This document shows, piece after piece, positions 1 to 9,693 of a DNA stretch of 36,344 nt (within the stretch, counting starts at the first letter, position 1; each line of letters begins with the position of its first letter). The stretch spans positions 1 through 36,344 of the forward strand of contig JAJQFS010000070.1 in assembly GCA_021200995.1 (NCBI GenBank), in the 5' to 3' direction. Made by a program: the position numbers and the translations under genes. The notes under the pieces were generated by a model, which saw only the letters and a list, made by a program, of their open reading frames with translations, searched no databases and was not told the DNA's origin. Origin of the DNA: Lachnospiraceae bacterium. Its GTDB lineage: Bacteria; Bacillota; Clostridia; Lachnospirales; Lachnospiraceae.

Positions 1-251
1 GCATGAAATACAGAGAGCATATCGTGGACATCGACGCTACGATTGTCTGCGAGAAGGATTCACACAAGGGCATGATCATCGGCAAGGGCGGCAGTATGCT
101 CAAAAAAATCGGCTCCGCGGCCCGTCCGGATATCGAGGACCTGGTGGAGATGCAGGTAAATTTAAAGCTCTGGGTCAAAGTCAAAAAAGACTGGCGTGAC
201 AGTGATTTCCTGATGAAAAACTTTGGCTATGATCCCAAGGATGCCAGATAA
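1..251 (+). CDS. era: GTPase Era, C-terminal KH domain (5' partial)
   Basis: Only the end of this gene is present; the frame is open to the first base, so the Met at base 3 is probably internal. The 82 visible residues form the type II KH RNA-binding domain. The glycine loop GKGG lies near visible residues 27-30 and is followed by LKKIG and a basic C-terminus ending at Asp-Ala-Arg. Era is a GTPase that binds the 3' end of 16S rRNA during 30S assembly; its GTPase domain lies upstream of the window. recO follows 70 bases later, a common era-recO order in Firmicutes. Confidence 0.93.
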   Translation, partial: MKYREHIVDIDATIVCEKDSHKGMIIGKGGSMLKKIGSAARPDIEDLVEMQVNLKLWVKVKKDWRDSDFLMKNFGYDPKDAR

Positions 252-321
252 CAACATGCTGCTTGAATATTTATAGATAGTTTCGTGTGGTTACAGGATG
301 AAGGGGAGGCAATGAGCCGTC

Positions 322-972
322 ATGCAGGATATCATCAAAGTGACCGGTATGGTTCTGAAAGCGGAACCGATCGGTGAGTATGGCAAGCGAATCGTGCTGC
401 TGACAAAGGAAACAGGGAAGATTTCTGCCTTTGCCAGGGGCGCGCGCAGGCCAAATAACCGCTTCCTGGCGGCAACCAGCCCCTTTTGCTTTGGAGAGTT
501 TGATTTATACGCGGGCAGGCAGGCTTATAATCTTCAGGGCGTGCGGATTGACCAGTATTTTGAACAGCTGCGCACAGATTTTGAAAAGGCCTGTTACGGC
601 TTTTATTTCCTGGAAATCGCGGATTACTACGGGAGGGAGAATAATGACGACAGGGAATTGCTGAAGCTCCTTTATCAGTCCCTGCGCGCCCTGATTCATC
701 CGGCTTATGATGCGAGGCTTGTGAGAGCGGTATATGAAATCAAGGCCATTACGGTCAACGGTGAATTTCCCGGCCTTTTGCCGGATATTTCGCCGGACAG
801 CGACTGCGGCTACGCGATTAGCTATATTGTCACATCTTCCATCGAAAAGCTATACAGCTTCCGTCTTTCTGAGGAGGTCTTAGGCCAGCTGATTTCATGC
901 GCGGATGAATATCGCAGCCGCTGCATTTCTCAGAAATTCAAAAGTCTGGAAATATTAGAATCCTCAGGTTGA
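322..972 (+). CDS. recO: DNA repair protein RecO
   Basis: RecO helps load RecA onto SSB-coated single strands with RecR and anneals strands in RecF-pathway repair. The N-terminus (IIKVTGMVLKAEPIGEYGKR) has the RecO OB-fold signature, followed by TKETGKISAFARGARRPNN. A GGGGAGG ribosome binding site lies about 12 bases before the ATG at 322; the ATG at 312 is in another frame. At 216 residues it is shorter than the usual 240-250. The paired-cysteine zinc finger often found in the C-terminal half is not visible; only scattered cysteines remain. The family call is firm, the reason for the shortness is not known. Confidence 0.9.
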   Translation: MQDIIKVTGMVLKAEPIGEYGKRIVLLTKETGKISAFARGARRPNNRFLAATSPFCFGEFDLYAGRQAYNLQGVRIDQYFEQLRTDFEKACYGFYFLEIADYYGRENNDDRELLKLLYQSLRALIHPAYDARLVRAVYEIKAITVNGEFPGLLPDISPDSDCGYAISYIVTSSIEKLYSFRLSEEVLGQLISCADEYRSRCISQKFKSLEILESSG

Positions 973-997
973 AAAATGGGAATGAATTCGTTATAAT
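969..997 (+). promoter_or_regulatory. Sigma-A type promoter of the lipoprotein gene
   Basis: TTGAAA (969-974) and TATAAT (992-997) are separated by 17 bases. The -35 box overlaps the recO stop codon. The spacing and the perfect -10 box suggest that the lipoprotein gene at 1046 is transcribed independently of era-recO. Confidence 0.6.
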
Positions 998-1045
998 GGA
1001 GCGGATAAGGCACTGGAGAATGTACATCAAAAGGAGTGACACAAT

Positions 1046-1621
1046 ATGAAATTCAGAACCACTCTGGTTGTGACTTTGATGGTCGGTTTGTTTTTGACAG
1101 GCTGTGGCTCGTCCTCATCCGGCACCTTCAGTCAGGATACCATTGCGCTCAAAAAGAATCGGAGCCTGACCTATACGATTGTAACGGATTTCGCGGAATC
1201 CTATTATGATGTAGAGGAACTGACGGAAATGGCGGATGAGGAAGCCGGAGAGACCGGTCTGGGTGTGCGCGTACAGTCCGCAGAGGTTACGGACGGTATG
1301 ATTCAGTTCACATATGAGATGGATTCTGACTCGGATTACGCGTCTTTTATGAATACATCGTGCTACCTGGGCACCATTTCTTCAGCTATGAGCGACAGCT
1401 ACAGGCTGAAGGTGACTGTGAACTCCACCAAGGATGATACACAGGTCACGCTTGCGGATGTCAGCCATACGGATTATTCGTTATTCATCTGGAATGAAAT
1501 CATCGCGGTCAGCTGTCCTGGGAAAGTCATGTATTACAGCACCAATCTGGAACTGACAGACGACTACCTGGTGGTTCCGCAAAGCGACAGCGCGGGACCA
1601 TATTACGTAGTTTATAAATAA
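1046..1621 (+). CDS. Small secreted lipoprotein of unknown function
   Basis: The 191-residue product starts with a signal peptide, MKFRTTLVVTLMVGLFLTGC, whose LTGC lipobox predicts lipid attachment at Cys20, so it is anchored on the outer face of the membrane. A Ser/Gly linker follows, then an acidic, beta-rich region (YTIVTDFAESYYDVEELTEM and onward) without transmembrane segments. The family is not recognised. An AGGAGTGAC ribosome binding site precedes the ATG at 1046. The gene has its own promoter over the recO end and lies 46 bases before glyS. Confidence 0.8.
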   Translation: MKFRTTLVVTLMVGLFLTGCGSSSSGTFSQDTIALKKNRSLTYTIVTDFAESYYDVEELTEMADEEAGETGLGVRVQSAEVTDGMIQFTYEMDSDSDYASFMNTSCYLGTISSAMSDSYRLKVTVNSTKDDTQVTLADVSHTDYSLFIWNEIIAVSCPGKVMYYSTNLELTDDYLVVPQSDSAGPYYVVYK

Positions 1622-1667
1622 ATGCGCCTTTAATGGCGGTAAATCAATTTCAATGAGGAGATAGTTT

Positions 1668-3056
1668 ATGGAAAAATCAATGGAAAAAATCAAGGCTCTC
1701 GCTTCCGCCAGAGGCTTCATCTATCCCGGCTCCGAGATTTACGGCGGCCTTGCCAACACCTGGGACTACGGAAATCTTGGCGTAGAGCTGAAAAATAACG
1801 TGAAAAAAGCCTGGTGGCAGAAATTCGTGCAGGAAAATCCCTACAATGTAGGCGTGGACTGCGCGATCTTAATGAATCCCCAGACCTGGGTGGCCAGCGG
1901 TCATCTTGGTGGTTTTTCCGATCCGTTAATGGACTGCAAGGAGTGCCATGAGCGCTTCCGCGCTGACCAGCTCATTGAGGATTACAATAAAGCGAATGGC
2001 ATTGTGCTCTCCGAAAGCCTCGACGGCTGGTGCAATGAAAAGATGCAGGACTATATTCAGGAGCATAATATCCCATGCCCGAGCTGCGGCAAGCATAATT
2101 TCACCGATATCCGTCAGTTCAATCTGATGTTCAAGACCTTCCAGGGCGTCACCGAGGACGCCAAAAACACCGTCTATCTGCGCCCGGAAACCGCGCAGGG
2201 CATCTTTGTGAATTTCAAAAATGTCCAGTGGACAAGCCGCAAAAAGATCCCCTTCGGCATCGGCCAGATCGGCAAATCCTTCCGTAATGAGATCACGCCC
2301 GGCAACTTTACCTTCCGTACCAGAGAGTTTGAGCAGATGGAGCTGGAGTTTTTCTGCGAGCCTGACACTGATCTGGAGTGGTTTGATTACTGGAGAAGCT
2401 TTTGCATCAACTGGCTGAAGACCCTTGGCTTAAAAGAGGAAGAGCTGCGCGTCAGAGATCATGAGAAAGAGGAGTTGAGCTTCTATTCCAAGGCAACCAC
2501 GGACATCGAGTTCCTTTTCCCGTTTGGCTGGGGCGAGCTGTGGGGCATCGCGGACAGGATGGATTATGATTTAAACTGCCATCAGAAGGTCTCCGGTCAG
2601 GATATGACCTACTTTGATGATGAGAAAAAGACGAAGTATATCCCCTACGTGATTGAGCCTTCACTTGGCGCGGACCGCGTGGTGTTAGCGTTCCTCTGCT
2701 CCGCGTATGACGAGGAAGAACTGGAGGGCGGTGATGTCCGCAATATTCTGCATTTCCATCCGGCTATCGCTCCTGTGAAGATCGGTGTGCTTCCTCTTTC
2801 CAAAAAGCTTGCGGACGGCGCAACGAAAATCTATACAGACCTTTGCAAAAAATACAACTGTGAATACGATGACCGCGGCAATATCGGCAAGCGTTACCGC
2901 CGCCAGGATGAGATCGGCACGCCGTTCTGCGTGACCTACGATTTCGACTCTGAGACCGACGGCTGCGTGACCGTGCGTGACCGCGACACGATGGAGCAGG
3001 AGCGTGTTGCCATTGCGGATCTGGACAGCTACTTTGCTGAGAAGTTTATATTTTAA
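1668..3056 (+). CDS. glyS: Glycyl-tRNA synthetase (dimeric, single-chain type)
   Basis: This class II synthetase charges tRNA-Gly with glycine. The 462 residues are the alpha2-type enzyme found in many Firmicutes, archaea and eukaryotes, not the bacterial GlyQ/GlyS tetramer. The N-terminus [20 protein letters not shown] is characteristic. Two CxxC pairs (CKECHERF and CPSCGKHNF) lie in the first 145 residues, motif 2 ([20 protein letters not shown]) starts near residue 205, and the C-terminal anticodon domain includes [22 protein letters not shown] site precedes the ATG at 1668. alaS follows after 24 bases, so the two synthetase genes are probably co-transcribed. Confidence 0.97.
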   Translation: MEKSMEKIKALASARGFIYPGSEIYGGLANTWDYGNLGVELKNNVKKAWWQKFVQENPYNVGVDCAILMNPQTWVASGHLGGFSDPLMDCKECHERFRADQLIEDYNKANGIVLSESLDGWCNEKMQDYIQEHNIPCPSCGKHNFTDIRQFNLMFKTFQGVTEDAKNTVYLRPETAQGIFVNFKNVQWTSRKKIPFGIGQIGKSFRNEITPGNFTFRTREFEQMELEFFCEPDTDLEWFDYWRSFCINWLKTLGLKEEELRVRDHEKEELSFYSKATTDIEFLFPFGWGELWGIADRMDYDLNCHQKVSGQDMTYFDDEKKTKYIPYVIEPSLGADRVVLAFLCSAYDEEELEGGDVRNILHFHPAIAPVKIGVLPLSKKLADGATKIYTDLCKKYNCEYDDRGNIGKRYRRQDEIGTPFCVTYDFDSETDGCVTVRDRDTMEQERVAIADLDSYFAEKFIF

Positions 3057-3080
3057 ATTTTCTTATGGAGGAAACGAACC

Positions 3081-5738
3081 TTGAAGCCATATGGTGTGAA
3101 TGAACTGAGAAGAATGTTCCTTGAATTCTTTGAGAGCAAGGACCATCTGAGGATGAAGAGCTTTTCTCTGGTGCCGCATAATGATAACTCGCTGCTGATT
3201 ATCAATTCCGGCATGGCTCCCCTGAAACCGTATTTTACCGGCCAGGAGATTCCGCCCAGACGCAGAGTGACGACCTGTCAGAAGTGCGTCCGTACCGGAG
3301 ATATTGAGAATGCGGGCAAAACCGCCCGTCACCTGACCTTTTTTGAGATGCTGGGGAACTTCTCCTTCGGCGATTATTTTAAGAGCGAGGCCATACACTG
3401 GAGCTGGGAATTTCTGACTGAGGTCGTTGGCATGGATCCGGAGAGACTTTATCCGTCCATCTATTTTGAGGATGAGGAAGCGTTCCGCATCTGGACAGAG
3501 GAAATCGGCGTTCCGGCGGAGAAAATCACCCGTTTTTACAGAGACGCGGACGGCAAATGTGACAATTTCTGGGAGCACGGCGCTGGCCCCTGCGGTCCCT
3601 GTTCTGAGATTTATTATGATCGCGGGGAGAAGTACGGCTGCGGTAAGCCAACCTGCGGTGTGGGCTGCGACTGTGACCGCTTCATGGAGGTCTGGAACGA
3701 CGTCTTCACCCAGTTTGACAATGACGGACACGGCCACTATTCCGAACTGAAGCAGAAAAATATCGACACCGGTATGGGTCTGGAGCGTCTGGCTGTCGTC
3801 GTGCAAGATGTCGACACAGTCTTTGACATTGACACCATGAAAGCCATCCGTGACCGTATCTGTGAGCTGGCTCACACGGAGTATGAGACGGATCCGGTGA
3901 AGGATGAGTCCATCCGTCTGATTACGGACCATATCCGTTCGTCTACCTTTATGATTTCCGACGGCATCATGCCCAGCAACGAGGGCAGAGGTTACGTTCT
4001 GCGCCGCCTGATCCGCCGCGCGGCCCGTCATGGCAGAAAGCTTGGCATTCAGGGCGAGTTCCTGGCCGAGCTGTCTAAGACAGTGATCCATGAATGTGAG
4101 GACGGCTATCCGGAGCTGGAGGAGAAGAAGGAATTTATTTTAAATGTTCTGACCCAGGAGGAGCACAAGTTTAACAAGACCATTGACCAGGGACTTTCCA
4201 TATTAACCACCATGGAGAAGCGAATGGCCGATACAAAGGAAAAACTCTTAAAAGGTGAGGACGCCTTTAAGTTGTATGATACTTATGGATTTCCGGTAGA
4301 TCTGACAGAAGAAATCATCCATGAGAAAGGATTTGATCTGGATGAGAAAGGCTTCGAGCGCCTGATGCAGCTGCAGCGTGAGACTGCCAGAAAAGCCAGA
4401 AAGACCACCAATTACATGGGGGCGGACGCGACGGTTTATGAACAGATTGATCCGGCCATCACTTCACAGTTTGTGGGATATGATCATCTGGAGTATGTCT
4501 CAAAGGTGCTTGCCCTGACCACGGAAACGGAGGTCGTGGAAGCGATAAGCGATGGAGAAAACGCCACTCTGATCGTAGCTGAAACACCTTTCTACGCGAC
4601 GATGGGTGGCCAGCAGGGAGATGTTGGCGTCATCTCGGCGGATGGTTTTACATTTGAAGTGAAGGAGACCATCAGGCTTTTGGGCGGCAAAGTGGGCCAC
4701 GTTGGTGTGGTGACATCCGGTATGATCAAAGTGGGAGACACCGTTAATCTGCAGGTGGATGCTGTAAACCGGAGAAATACATGCAAAAACCACTCCGCAA
4801 CACACCTGCTGCAGAAAGCGCTGCGTGATACGCTCGGAACCCATGTGGAGCAGTCCGGCTCCTATGTGGATGGAGAGTGGCTTCGTTTTGACTTCTCACA
4901 TTTCTCCGCCATGACCCGTGAGGAACTGAAGGCCGTGGAACTGGAGGTCAATGAAAAAATTGAAGAGGCACTGCCTGTTGTGACCGAGATTCTCTCGATT
5001 GAGGATGCCAAAAAAACCGGCGCTATGGCACTGTTCGGTGAGAAATACGGAGACACCGTCCGTGTCGTGGAAATGGGAGATTATTCCAAGGAATTTTGCG
5101 GCGGTACTCATGTGGAGAACACTTCTGTGATCGGCAGCTTTAAGATTCTGTCAGAATCCGGAGTGGCGGCAGGCGTTCGCAGGATTGAAGCGGTTACAGG
5201 CACCGGAGTATTAAAGCATTATGAGCATCTTGAAGATCTGCTGAGCGGTATCACACAGGTGCTCAGGATTTCACCTTCCGAGGCTGCTGACAGGATCCGT
5301 CATCTGATGTCTGAACTGAAGGCGGCGCAGTCTGAGAATGAATCCCTTAAGGCGAAGGCGGCACAGGCTTCTTTAGGAGATGTCACAGATCAGGTGCAGG
5401 AAGTGAGGGGCGTTCGATACATCGCCAGAGCGGTACCGGGCGTGGATATGCACGGTCTGCGTGATCTGGGCGATCAACTGAAGGAAAAGCTGGGTGAGGG
5501 AGTAGTCGTGCTGGCCAGCGAATATGAAGGTAAGGTCAATCTGATTGCCATGGCCACGGATGATGCCGTGAAGAAAGGCGCACACGCCGGCAATATGATC
5601 AAAAATATCGCTGCCATGGTTGGCGGCGGCGGCGGCGGCAGACCCAATATGGCGCAGGCCGGGGGCAAAAATCCCGCCGGTATTCCGAAAGCGATGGAGG
5701 CGGTTGCGGAGGTGCTGAGCGGACAGCTCGGCGACTGA
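3081..5738 (+). CDS. alaS: Alanyl-tRNA synthetase
   Basis: The product charges tRNA-Ala and clears Ser- and Gly-tRNA-Ala. The 885 residues are full family length. The class II core begins at ELRRMFLEFFESKDH and holds CQKCVRTGDIENAGKTARHL. The editing domain has the zinc-binding set H571, H575 (HSATH), C673 and H677 (CGGTH). The C-Ala domain ends in a glycine-rich segment, AMVGGGGGGRPNMAQAGGK. The start is TTG at 3081, behind a GGAGGAAA site. A bidirectional terminator follows at 5791. Confidence 0.98.
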   Translation: MKPYGVNELRRMFLEFFESKDHLRMKSFSLVPHNDNSLLIINSGMAPLKPYFTGQEIPPRRRVTTCQKCVRTGDIENAGKTARHLTFFEMLGNFSFGDYFKSEAIHWSWEFLTEVVGMDPERLYPSIYFEDEEAFRIWTEEIGVPAEKITRFYRDADGKCDNFWEHGAGPCGPCSEIYYDRGEKYGCGKPTCGVGCDCDRFMEVWNDVFTQFDNDGHGHYSELKQKNIDTGMGLERLAVVVQDVDTVFDIDTMKAIRDRICELAHTEYETDPVKDESIRLITDHIRSSTFMISDGIMPSNEGRGYVLRRLIRRAARHGRKLGIQGEFLAELSKTVIHECEDGYPELEEKKEFILNVLTQEEHKFNKTIDQGLSILTTMEKRMADTKEKLLKGEDAFKLYDTYGFPVDLTEEIIHEKGFDLDEKGFERLMQLQRETARKARKTTNYMGADATVYEQIDPAITSQFVGYDHLEYVSKVLALTTETEVVEAISDGENATLIVAETPFYATMGGQQGDVGVISADGFTFEVKETIRLLGGKVGHVGVVTSGMIKVGDTVNLQVDAVNRRNTCKNHSATHLLQKALRDTLGTHVEQSGSYVDGEWLRFDFSHFSAMTREELKAVELEVNEKIEEALPVVTEILSIEDAKKTGAMALFGEKYGDTVRVVEMGDYSKEFCGGTHVENTSVIGSFKILSESGVAAGVRRIEAVTGTGVLKHYEHLEDLLSGITQVLRISPSEAADRIRHLMSELKAAQSENESLKAKAAQASLGDVTDQVQEVRGVRYIARAVPGVDMHGLRDLGDQLKEKLGEGVVVLASEYEGKVNLIAMATDDAVKKGAHAGNMIKNIAAMVGGGGGGRPNMAQAGGKNPAGIPKAMEAVAEVLSGQLGD

Positions 5739-5790
5739 GGGCAAGTGTTTCCCCATTTTTGATTAATCGCTACGACAAACAGTAAAGTGA

Positions 5791-5833
5791 AAAAAGGATG
5801 TTTCCAATTATCTCAATGGAAACATCCTTTTTA
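5791..5833. terminator. Bidirectional intrinsic terminator
   Basis: AAAAAGGATGTTTCC (5791-5805) pairs perfectly with the bases at 5818-5832 across a 12-base loop. A-tracts and T-tracts on both sides give a U-run on either strand. It lies between convergent alaS and the DUF3048 gene and would end both transcripts. Confidence 0.9.
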
Positions 5834-5861
5834 TTGGTCTTATTTACCTGAAGTGATGATA

Positions 5862-6950
5862 TTAGTCCAGAACCAGTTCATCCCATCTGTCCTCATCAAC
5901 CAGCGCGATGTAAGTCTTGCCGGTATTCAGGGTAATATCATTGCCGTCCATATCGTAGAACTCGGTAGGATACATATCATGTCCCTTGTACCAGGTAATC
6001 GGAATGGCTGTGCCGCCGGTGATGAAATAACCCTCGCCGGTCTCGTCCAGAATATTGAACTGCATGTAGCCGTTCTCATCATACTGCGTCACGCTGGCAC
6101 ACTGGAGAATGACGTTGGTGAAGGAAGTCTGCTCACTGTCATTGGCCAGGTCAATATGGGCTTTGCCATATTCAGAGTACAGGTATGTATTGGTATCCTC
6201 ATCATAATCCAGCTGCGATTTGTTGTGAGGGAAGGGCAGGTCGACCAGCGTGCAGGCAAAGGAATTGTCATCCTCAGTCAGATCTACGGGATTCGACGCG
6301 TTGGCAAACTGGAAGTGCTCGCCCTGATAATACTCATTGTACTCGACATCGTAGCCGGCAGAAGCGACGCGGCTTTCAACTTCGCCGGTTGTCACATACT
6401 CTGTGAATTCATAGGATTTGCCGTTGGAAATACGGGAAAAGCCGCCGCTTAAATTGTCAACCCAGGCGTTCGCCAGGAAAGCGTCTATGTAATACGGGCC
6501 GCCGTCATGAATCAGGATAGCGTTATATTCCGGTGCAATCATCAGGTTGGTGGGACGTGTGCTGCGGATGGAGCCAAACTGGGTGATGTTGGCATAATCT
6601 TTTACGATGCACATCAGACGGGTAATCTCACCGTTGGCGGTGCTGTTCATCATCTCATAGACGATGTCTGCCTGGTTGACGCCGTAGTGATCCAGTGCGG
6701 TTGATTCGTTGTCTACCATAATGGCCACAGGACGCTGGTTCTGAAGGGACTCATCAATCCACTTGTTGGTCAGTTCACTGCGATACATCCCCTCACGGGT
6801 TTCCTCTTCCTGTAGTACCTCTGTCAGATCGACAGTTGTTACCTGTGCCTCCTCGGAAGAACTTGAGCACCCTGTCAGGCCGATCAGGCCGAATACGCCA
6901 AGTCCCGCTCCTGAGATCCTCAAAAAGTTTCTTCGTGTTAAATTCTTCAT
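5862..6950 (-). CDS. DUF3048 (YerB-like) lipoprotein
   Basis: A 362-residue surface lipoprotein. The N-terminus combines a twin-arginine motif (RRNFLRISG, Arg6-Arg7), a hydrophobic stretch and a lipobox LTGC with Cys28, so Tat export and lipidation are likely. The body carries DUF3048 signatures: RPVAIMVDN, YGVNQADIVYEMM, EITRLMCIV and FGSIRSTRP, and near the end GTAIPITWYKGH. The biochemical role of the family (YerB in Bacillus) is not established. The gene is single, leftward and convergent with alaS. Confidence 0.9.
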   Translation of the reverse strand: MKNLTRRNFLRISGAGLGVFGLIGLTGCSSSSEEAQVTTVDLTEVLQEEETREGMYRSELTNKWIDESLQNQRPVAIMVDNESTALDHYGVNQADIVYEMMNSTANGEITRLMCIVKDYANITQFGSIRSTRPTNLMIAPEYNAILIHDGGPYYIDAFLANAWVDNLSGGFSRISNGKSYEFTEYVTTGEVESRVASAGYDVEYNEYYQGEHFQFANASNPVDLTEDDNSFACTLVDLPFPHNKSQLDYDEDTNTYLYSEYGKAHIDLANDSEQTSFTNVILQCASVTQYDENGYMQFNILDETGEGYFITGGTAIPITWYKGHDMYPTEFYDMDGNDITLNTGKTYIALVDEDRWDELVLD

Positions 6951-6990
6951 ATTTTCCCTCTCTCAGGTTTGTGATTAAATATACCTTTTC

Positions 6991-7019
6991 ATACTACCAG
7001 CATTTTGATAGAAATGCAA
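6991..7019 (-). promoter_or_regulatory. Promoter of the DUF3048 gene
   Basis: On the minus strand TTGCAT (7014-7019) and TAGTAT (6991-6996) are spaced by 17 bases, about 40 bases before the start codon at 6950. The match to consensus is moderate. Confidence 0.45.
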
Positions 7020-7126
7020 GTCATCGAATCAAAATTCATCGAAAGAACAAATATTTTGCTGAATATCCGGAAAAAGATAAGAATTCGGATTCTGCCGCCG
7101 ACCGCAGCGGTTTTTGAAAATTTTTC

Positions 7127-7154
7127 TTGACGTTATGACTTTTTGTGCTATAAT
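7127..7154 (+). promoter_or_regulatory. Promoter of rpsU
   Basis: TTGACG (7127-7132) and TATAAT (7149-7154) are separated by 16 bases. The promoter leaves a leader of about 75 bases before the rpsU start. Confidence 0.75.
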
Positions 7155-7238
7155 CATGTTTGTGGTCATGAATTGTGAGCATAAATAACCCGCATCAGTC
7201 ATAATTGCTTGAAGGGACTGAAGGGAGGTCAGGTGTAG

Positions 7239-7415
7239 ATGTCTAGCATAATCGTCAAAGAGAACGAATCTTTGGACAGTGCTCTGCGTCGCTTCAAAAG
7301 AAGCTGCGCTAAGGCTGGAATTCAGCAGGAAATCCGCAAGCGTGAGCACTATGAGAAGCCGTCTGTGAAGCGCAAGAAAAAGTCCGAAGCTGCCAGAAAG
7401 CGCAAATATAATTAA
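7239..7415 (+). CDS. rpsU: 30S ribosomal protein S21
   Basis: The 58-residue product starts [20 protein letters not shown] and ends in the lysine/arginine-rich tail typical of S21, which sits on the 30S platform and helps initiation. [20 protein letters not shown] is highly characteristic. The ATG at 7239 has a GGGAGG site 10 bases upstream. The gene is monocistronic, with its own promoter at 7127 and an intrinsic terminator at 7428. Confidence 0.96.
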   Translation: MSSIIVKENESLDSALRRFKRSCAKAGIQQEIRKREHYEKPSVKRKKKSEAARKRKYN

Positions 7416-7427
7416 ACAGCACATAAG

Positions 7428-7457
7428 CCCCGCGGAATTTTTTCTGCGGGGATTTTT
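7428..7457 (+). terminator. rpsU terminator
   Basis: CCCCGCGG (7428-7435) pairs with CTGCGGGG (7444-7451) with one G-U pair. The loop is AATTTTTT and a T-run follows. It sits 12 bases after the rpsU stop. Confidence 0.92.
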
Positions 7458-7518
7458 GCGTCATAAACATCCTGAAACCCGAATAAAATAAACGAAGAAA
7501 CAAAAGGCTTTTTGCTTT

Positions 7519-8682
7519 ATGAAACGAATTTCTTCTCTGCTTCTGGCCTTATTCCTGACTGCTTTCAGCCTGATTACCCAAAGTGCTGCAGTTTGTGCGG
7601 CGACGGAGATCACTTCGCCGTCCGCGATTGTGATGGAAGCCTCTACCGGACAGGTAATTTATGAAAAAAACGCGACTGATCGTCGATCCCCGGCGTCCAT
7701 CACCAAGATTATGACGCTTCTTCTTACGTTTGAGGCGCTTGCGGAGGGAAAAATCAGACTGACCGATTCTGTAATCACCAGCGATTACGCGGCCAGTATG
7801 GGAGGAAGCCAGGGCTATCTGGAGTCGGGAGAGGTGCAGACTGTGGAGACGCTGATGAAATGCGTCACGGTCGCCAGTGCCAATGACGCCAGTGTGGCGC
7901 TCGCGGAATATATCGCGGGCTCGGAGGGTGCTTTTGTAGACCTGATGAATAATAAGGCCGTAAGCCTGGGGATGGTAGATACCCATTTTGAGGATTGCTG
8001 CGGACTGACGGATTCTGACACGCATTACTCCAGTGCGAAGGATGTTGCGCTTATGTCCAGAGAACTGATAACGGAATATCCGGAGGTATTCGACTATACC
8101 GGCATCTGGATGGAGGATATCACGCATGTCACGAGCCGCGGGGAATCCGTATTTACATTAAGCAGTACCAATAAATTGCTGAAGAGCTATCCTTATACCA
8201 CAGGTCTGAAAACCGGTTCCACTTCCAAAGCGAAATTCTGTGTTTCCGCGACGGCGAAAAAGGACGACATTGAACTGATCGCTGTGGTGATGGGCTGTGA
8301 GAACAGCGCGGACCGCTTTACCGAGGCGGCTGCACTTTTAAATTATGGCTATTCCGTCAGCACATTATATGTGGATGAAAATCAGGACGCTTTAGATCCT
8401 GTCGGGATCAGCGGCGCGATTGTGACTGAGGCGGAAGTTGCGTACAGCGGAGAATTCCGTTATCTGGATACGGATAACAGAGACCTTTCGCAGATTGTGA
8501 AAACGATTGAACTGGCACAGGCTGTCGAGGCACCCGTATCAAAAGGACAGACAGCCGGAGCCGCGGTGTATTCCCTAAACGGTCAGGAAATCGGGCGTGT
8601 GGACATCGTGTACGCGGAAAGCGTGGAAGCGGCGACACTGGGGGACTACTACAGGTACCTTGTTTCCTTCTTTTTACTGTAA
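7519..8682 (+). CDS. D-alanyl-D-alanine carboxypeptidase (DacF-type PBP)
   Basis: A low-molecular-weight penicillin-binding protein that removes the terminal D-Ala of peptidoglycan stem peptides outside the membrane. A signal peptide covers about residues 1-28 (cut near CAA-TE). Peptidase S11 motifs are complete: S60-I-T-K63, S120-A-N122 and K231-T-G. A PBP5-type C-terminal beta domain follows, and the last residues (YRYLVSFFLL) are hydrophobic enough to act as a membrane anchor. The ribosome binding site before 7519 is weak. A second S11 enzyme lies at 11233, so this locus has two. Confidence 0.93.
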   Translation: MKRISSLLLALFLTAFSLITQSAAVCAATEITSPSAIVMEASTGQVIYEKNATDRRSPASITKIMTLLLTFEALAEGKIRLTDSVITSDYAASMGGSQGYLESGEVQTVETLMKCVTVASANDASVALAEYIAGSEGAFVDLMNNKAVSLGMVDTHFEDCCGLTDSDTHYSSAKDVALMSRELITEYPEVFDYTGIWMEDITHVTSRGESVFTLSSTNKLLKSYPYTTGLKTGSTSKAKFCVSATAKKDDIELIAVVMGCENSADRFTEAAALLNYGYSVSTLYVDENQDALDPVGISGAIVTEAEVAYSGEFRYLDTDNRDLSQIVKTIELAQAVEAPVSKGQTAGAAVYSLNGQEIGRVDIVYAESVEAATLGDYYRYLVSFFLL

Positions 8683-8709
8683 GCTTTCCACTTTTGGGTA
8701 TACTATGGC

Positions 8710-8739
8710 TTGCATCGCGGCTAAAACCTATGGTACAAT
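8710..8739 (+). promoter_or_regulatory. Extended -10 promoter of the phosphoesterase-scpAB genes
   Basis: TTGCAT (8710-8715) lies 18 bases before TACAAT (8734-8739), which is preceded by TGG (extended -10). The likely start of transcription is about 55 bases before the phosphoesterase gene. Confidence 0.6.
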
Positions 8740-8799
8740 CTGAATTTAGTAAAACAATAAAAAGATTTTCAATCAGACAATGGTCTGGAAACGGAGTTT

Positions 8800-9693
8800 A
8801 TGCAGTCTGTTCTTATTTGTATATTATTGCTGATCGTGATCCTCTGTATCGGCATCATTTATCATGACACCCATCATTTTCATATTGTCAGATATCAGAT
8901 GACCAGCCCGAAGCTGAAAAAGGCGCTGCGCGCGGTAGTGCTGGCTGACCTGCATGACACAGTATACGGCGATCACAATGATCAGCTGCTGAAAGCGGTG
9001 AAAGATCAAAAGCCCGACCTGATTCTGGTGGCGGGAGATATGGTGACGGCTGACAGGAGACCAGATTTTGCGTCCGCCGCAGCGCTTATGAAGGCCCTGG
9101 CCTGTGATTTTCCCGTTTACTACGGTATGGGCAATCATGAGAGCAAAATCGCCCGGCACAGAGAGGACTATGACGGCAGATACGAGGCATACCGGCAGGA
9201 ACTGACAAGAGCCGGTGTCGTTTTTTTACAAAATGAAAGTACCGTACTTTCCCAATATAATATGAACATTCATGGCCTGGAGCTGGAAGAGAGTTATTAC
9301 CGCAAAATGAGCAGAAGGAAGCTTCCCGCGGGTTACATGGATGCAAAAGCAGGAAAGACAAAAGATGAGTGCTTTCATTTGTTGATCGCGCATAACCCGG
9401 AGTTTTTTTCGCAGTACGCGGACTGGGGCGCGGATCTTACAGTGAGTGGTCACGTGCATGGCGGGATCGTGAGGCTTCCTGTGCTGGGAGGCGTGATTTC
9501 CACGACCTTTCGGCTTTTTCCGAAATATGACGGCGGCCTGTTTTCAGAGAAGCAATCCTTTATGATCATCAGCCGTGGACTCGGCAGCCACACCATTCCG
9601 TTTAGAATGTTCAATCCGGGAGAGTGCGTGGTTATCGATATGAAACCGGGAGAGATACAAGATGTCCATACCTGTAAAGCTGGAGAAATTTGA
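8800..9693 (+). CDS. Membrane-anchored calcineurin-like metallophosphoesterase
   Basis: A 297-residue protein with an N-terminal transmembrane helix (about residues 3-21) and a binuclear-metal phosphoesterase domain. Metal ligands are visible in order: D50 and H52 (ADLHD), D80 (VAGDMV), N111-H112 (GMGNHES), the later HNPEF and the closing GHVHGG. The closest recognisable relatives are YkuE/YaeI-like proteins; the substrate is not predictable. The last 32 bases overlap scpA, so the two are translationally linked. Confidence 0.88.
   Translation: MQSVLICILLLIVILCIGIIYHDTHHFHIVRYQMTSPKLKKALRAVVLADLHDTVYGDHNDQLLKAVKDQKPDLILVAGDMVTADRRPDFASAAALMKALACDFPVYYGMGNHESKIARHREDYDGRYEAYRQELTRAGVVFLQNESTVLSQYNMNIHGLELEESYYRKMSRRKLPAGYMDAKAGKTKDECFHLLIAHNPEFFSQYADWGADLTVSGHVHGGIVRLPVLGGVISTTFRLFPKYDGGLFSEKQSFMIISRGLGSHTIPFRMFNPGECVVIDMKPGEIQDVHTCKAGEI

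Noticed and set aside
3063-4091. Long leftward frame of 342 codons within alaS
   Set aside because: It is the antisense shadow of a highly conserved, certain gene; long antisense frames are common in such sequence.
5787-6452. Rightward frame of 221 codons opposite the DUF3048 gene
   Set aside because: It begins in the terminator hairpin and is antisense to a clear lipoprotein gene with signal peptide and family motifs.
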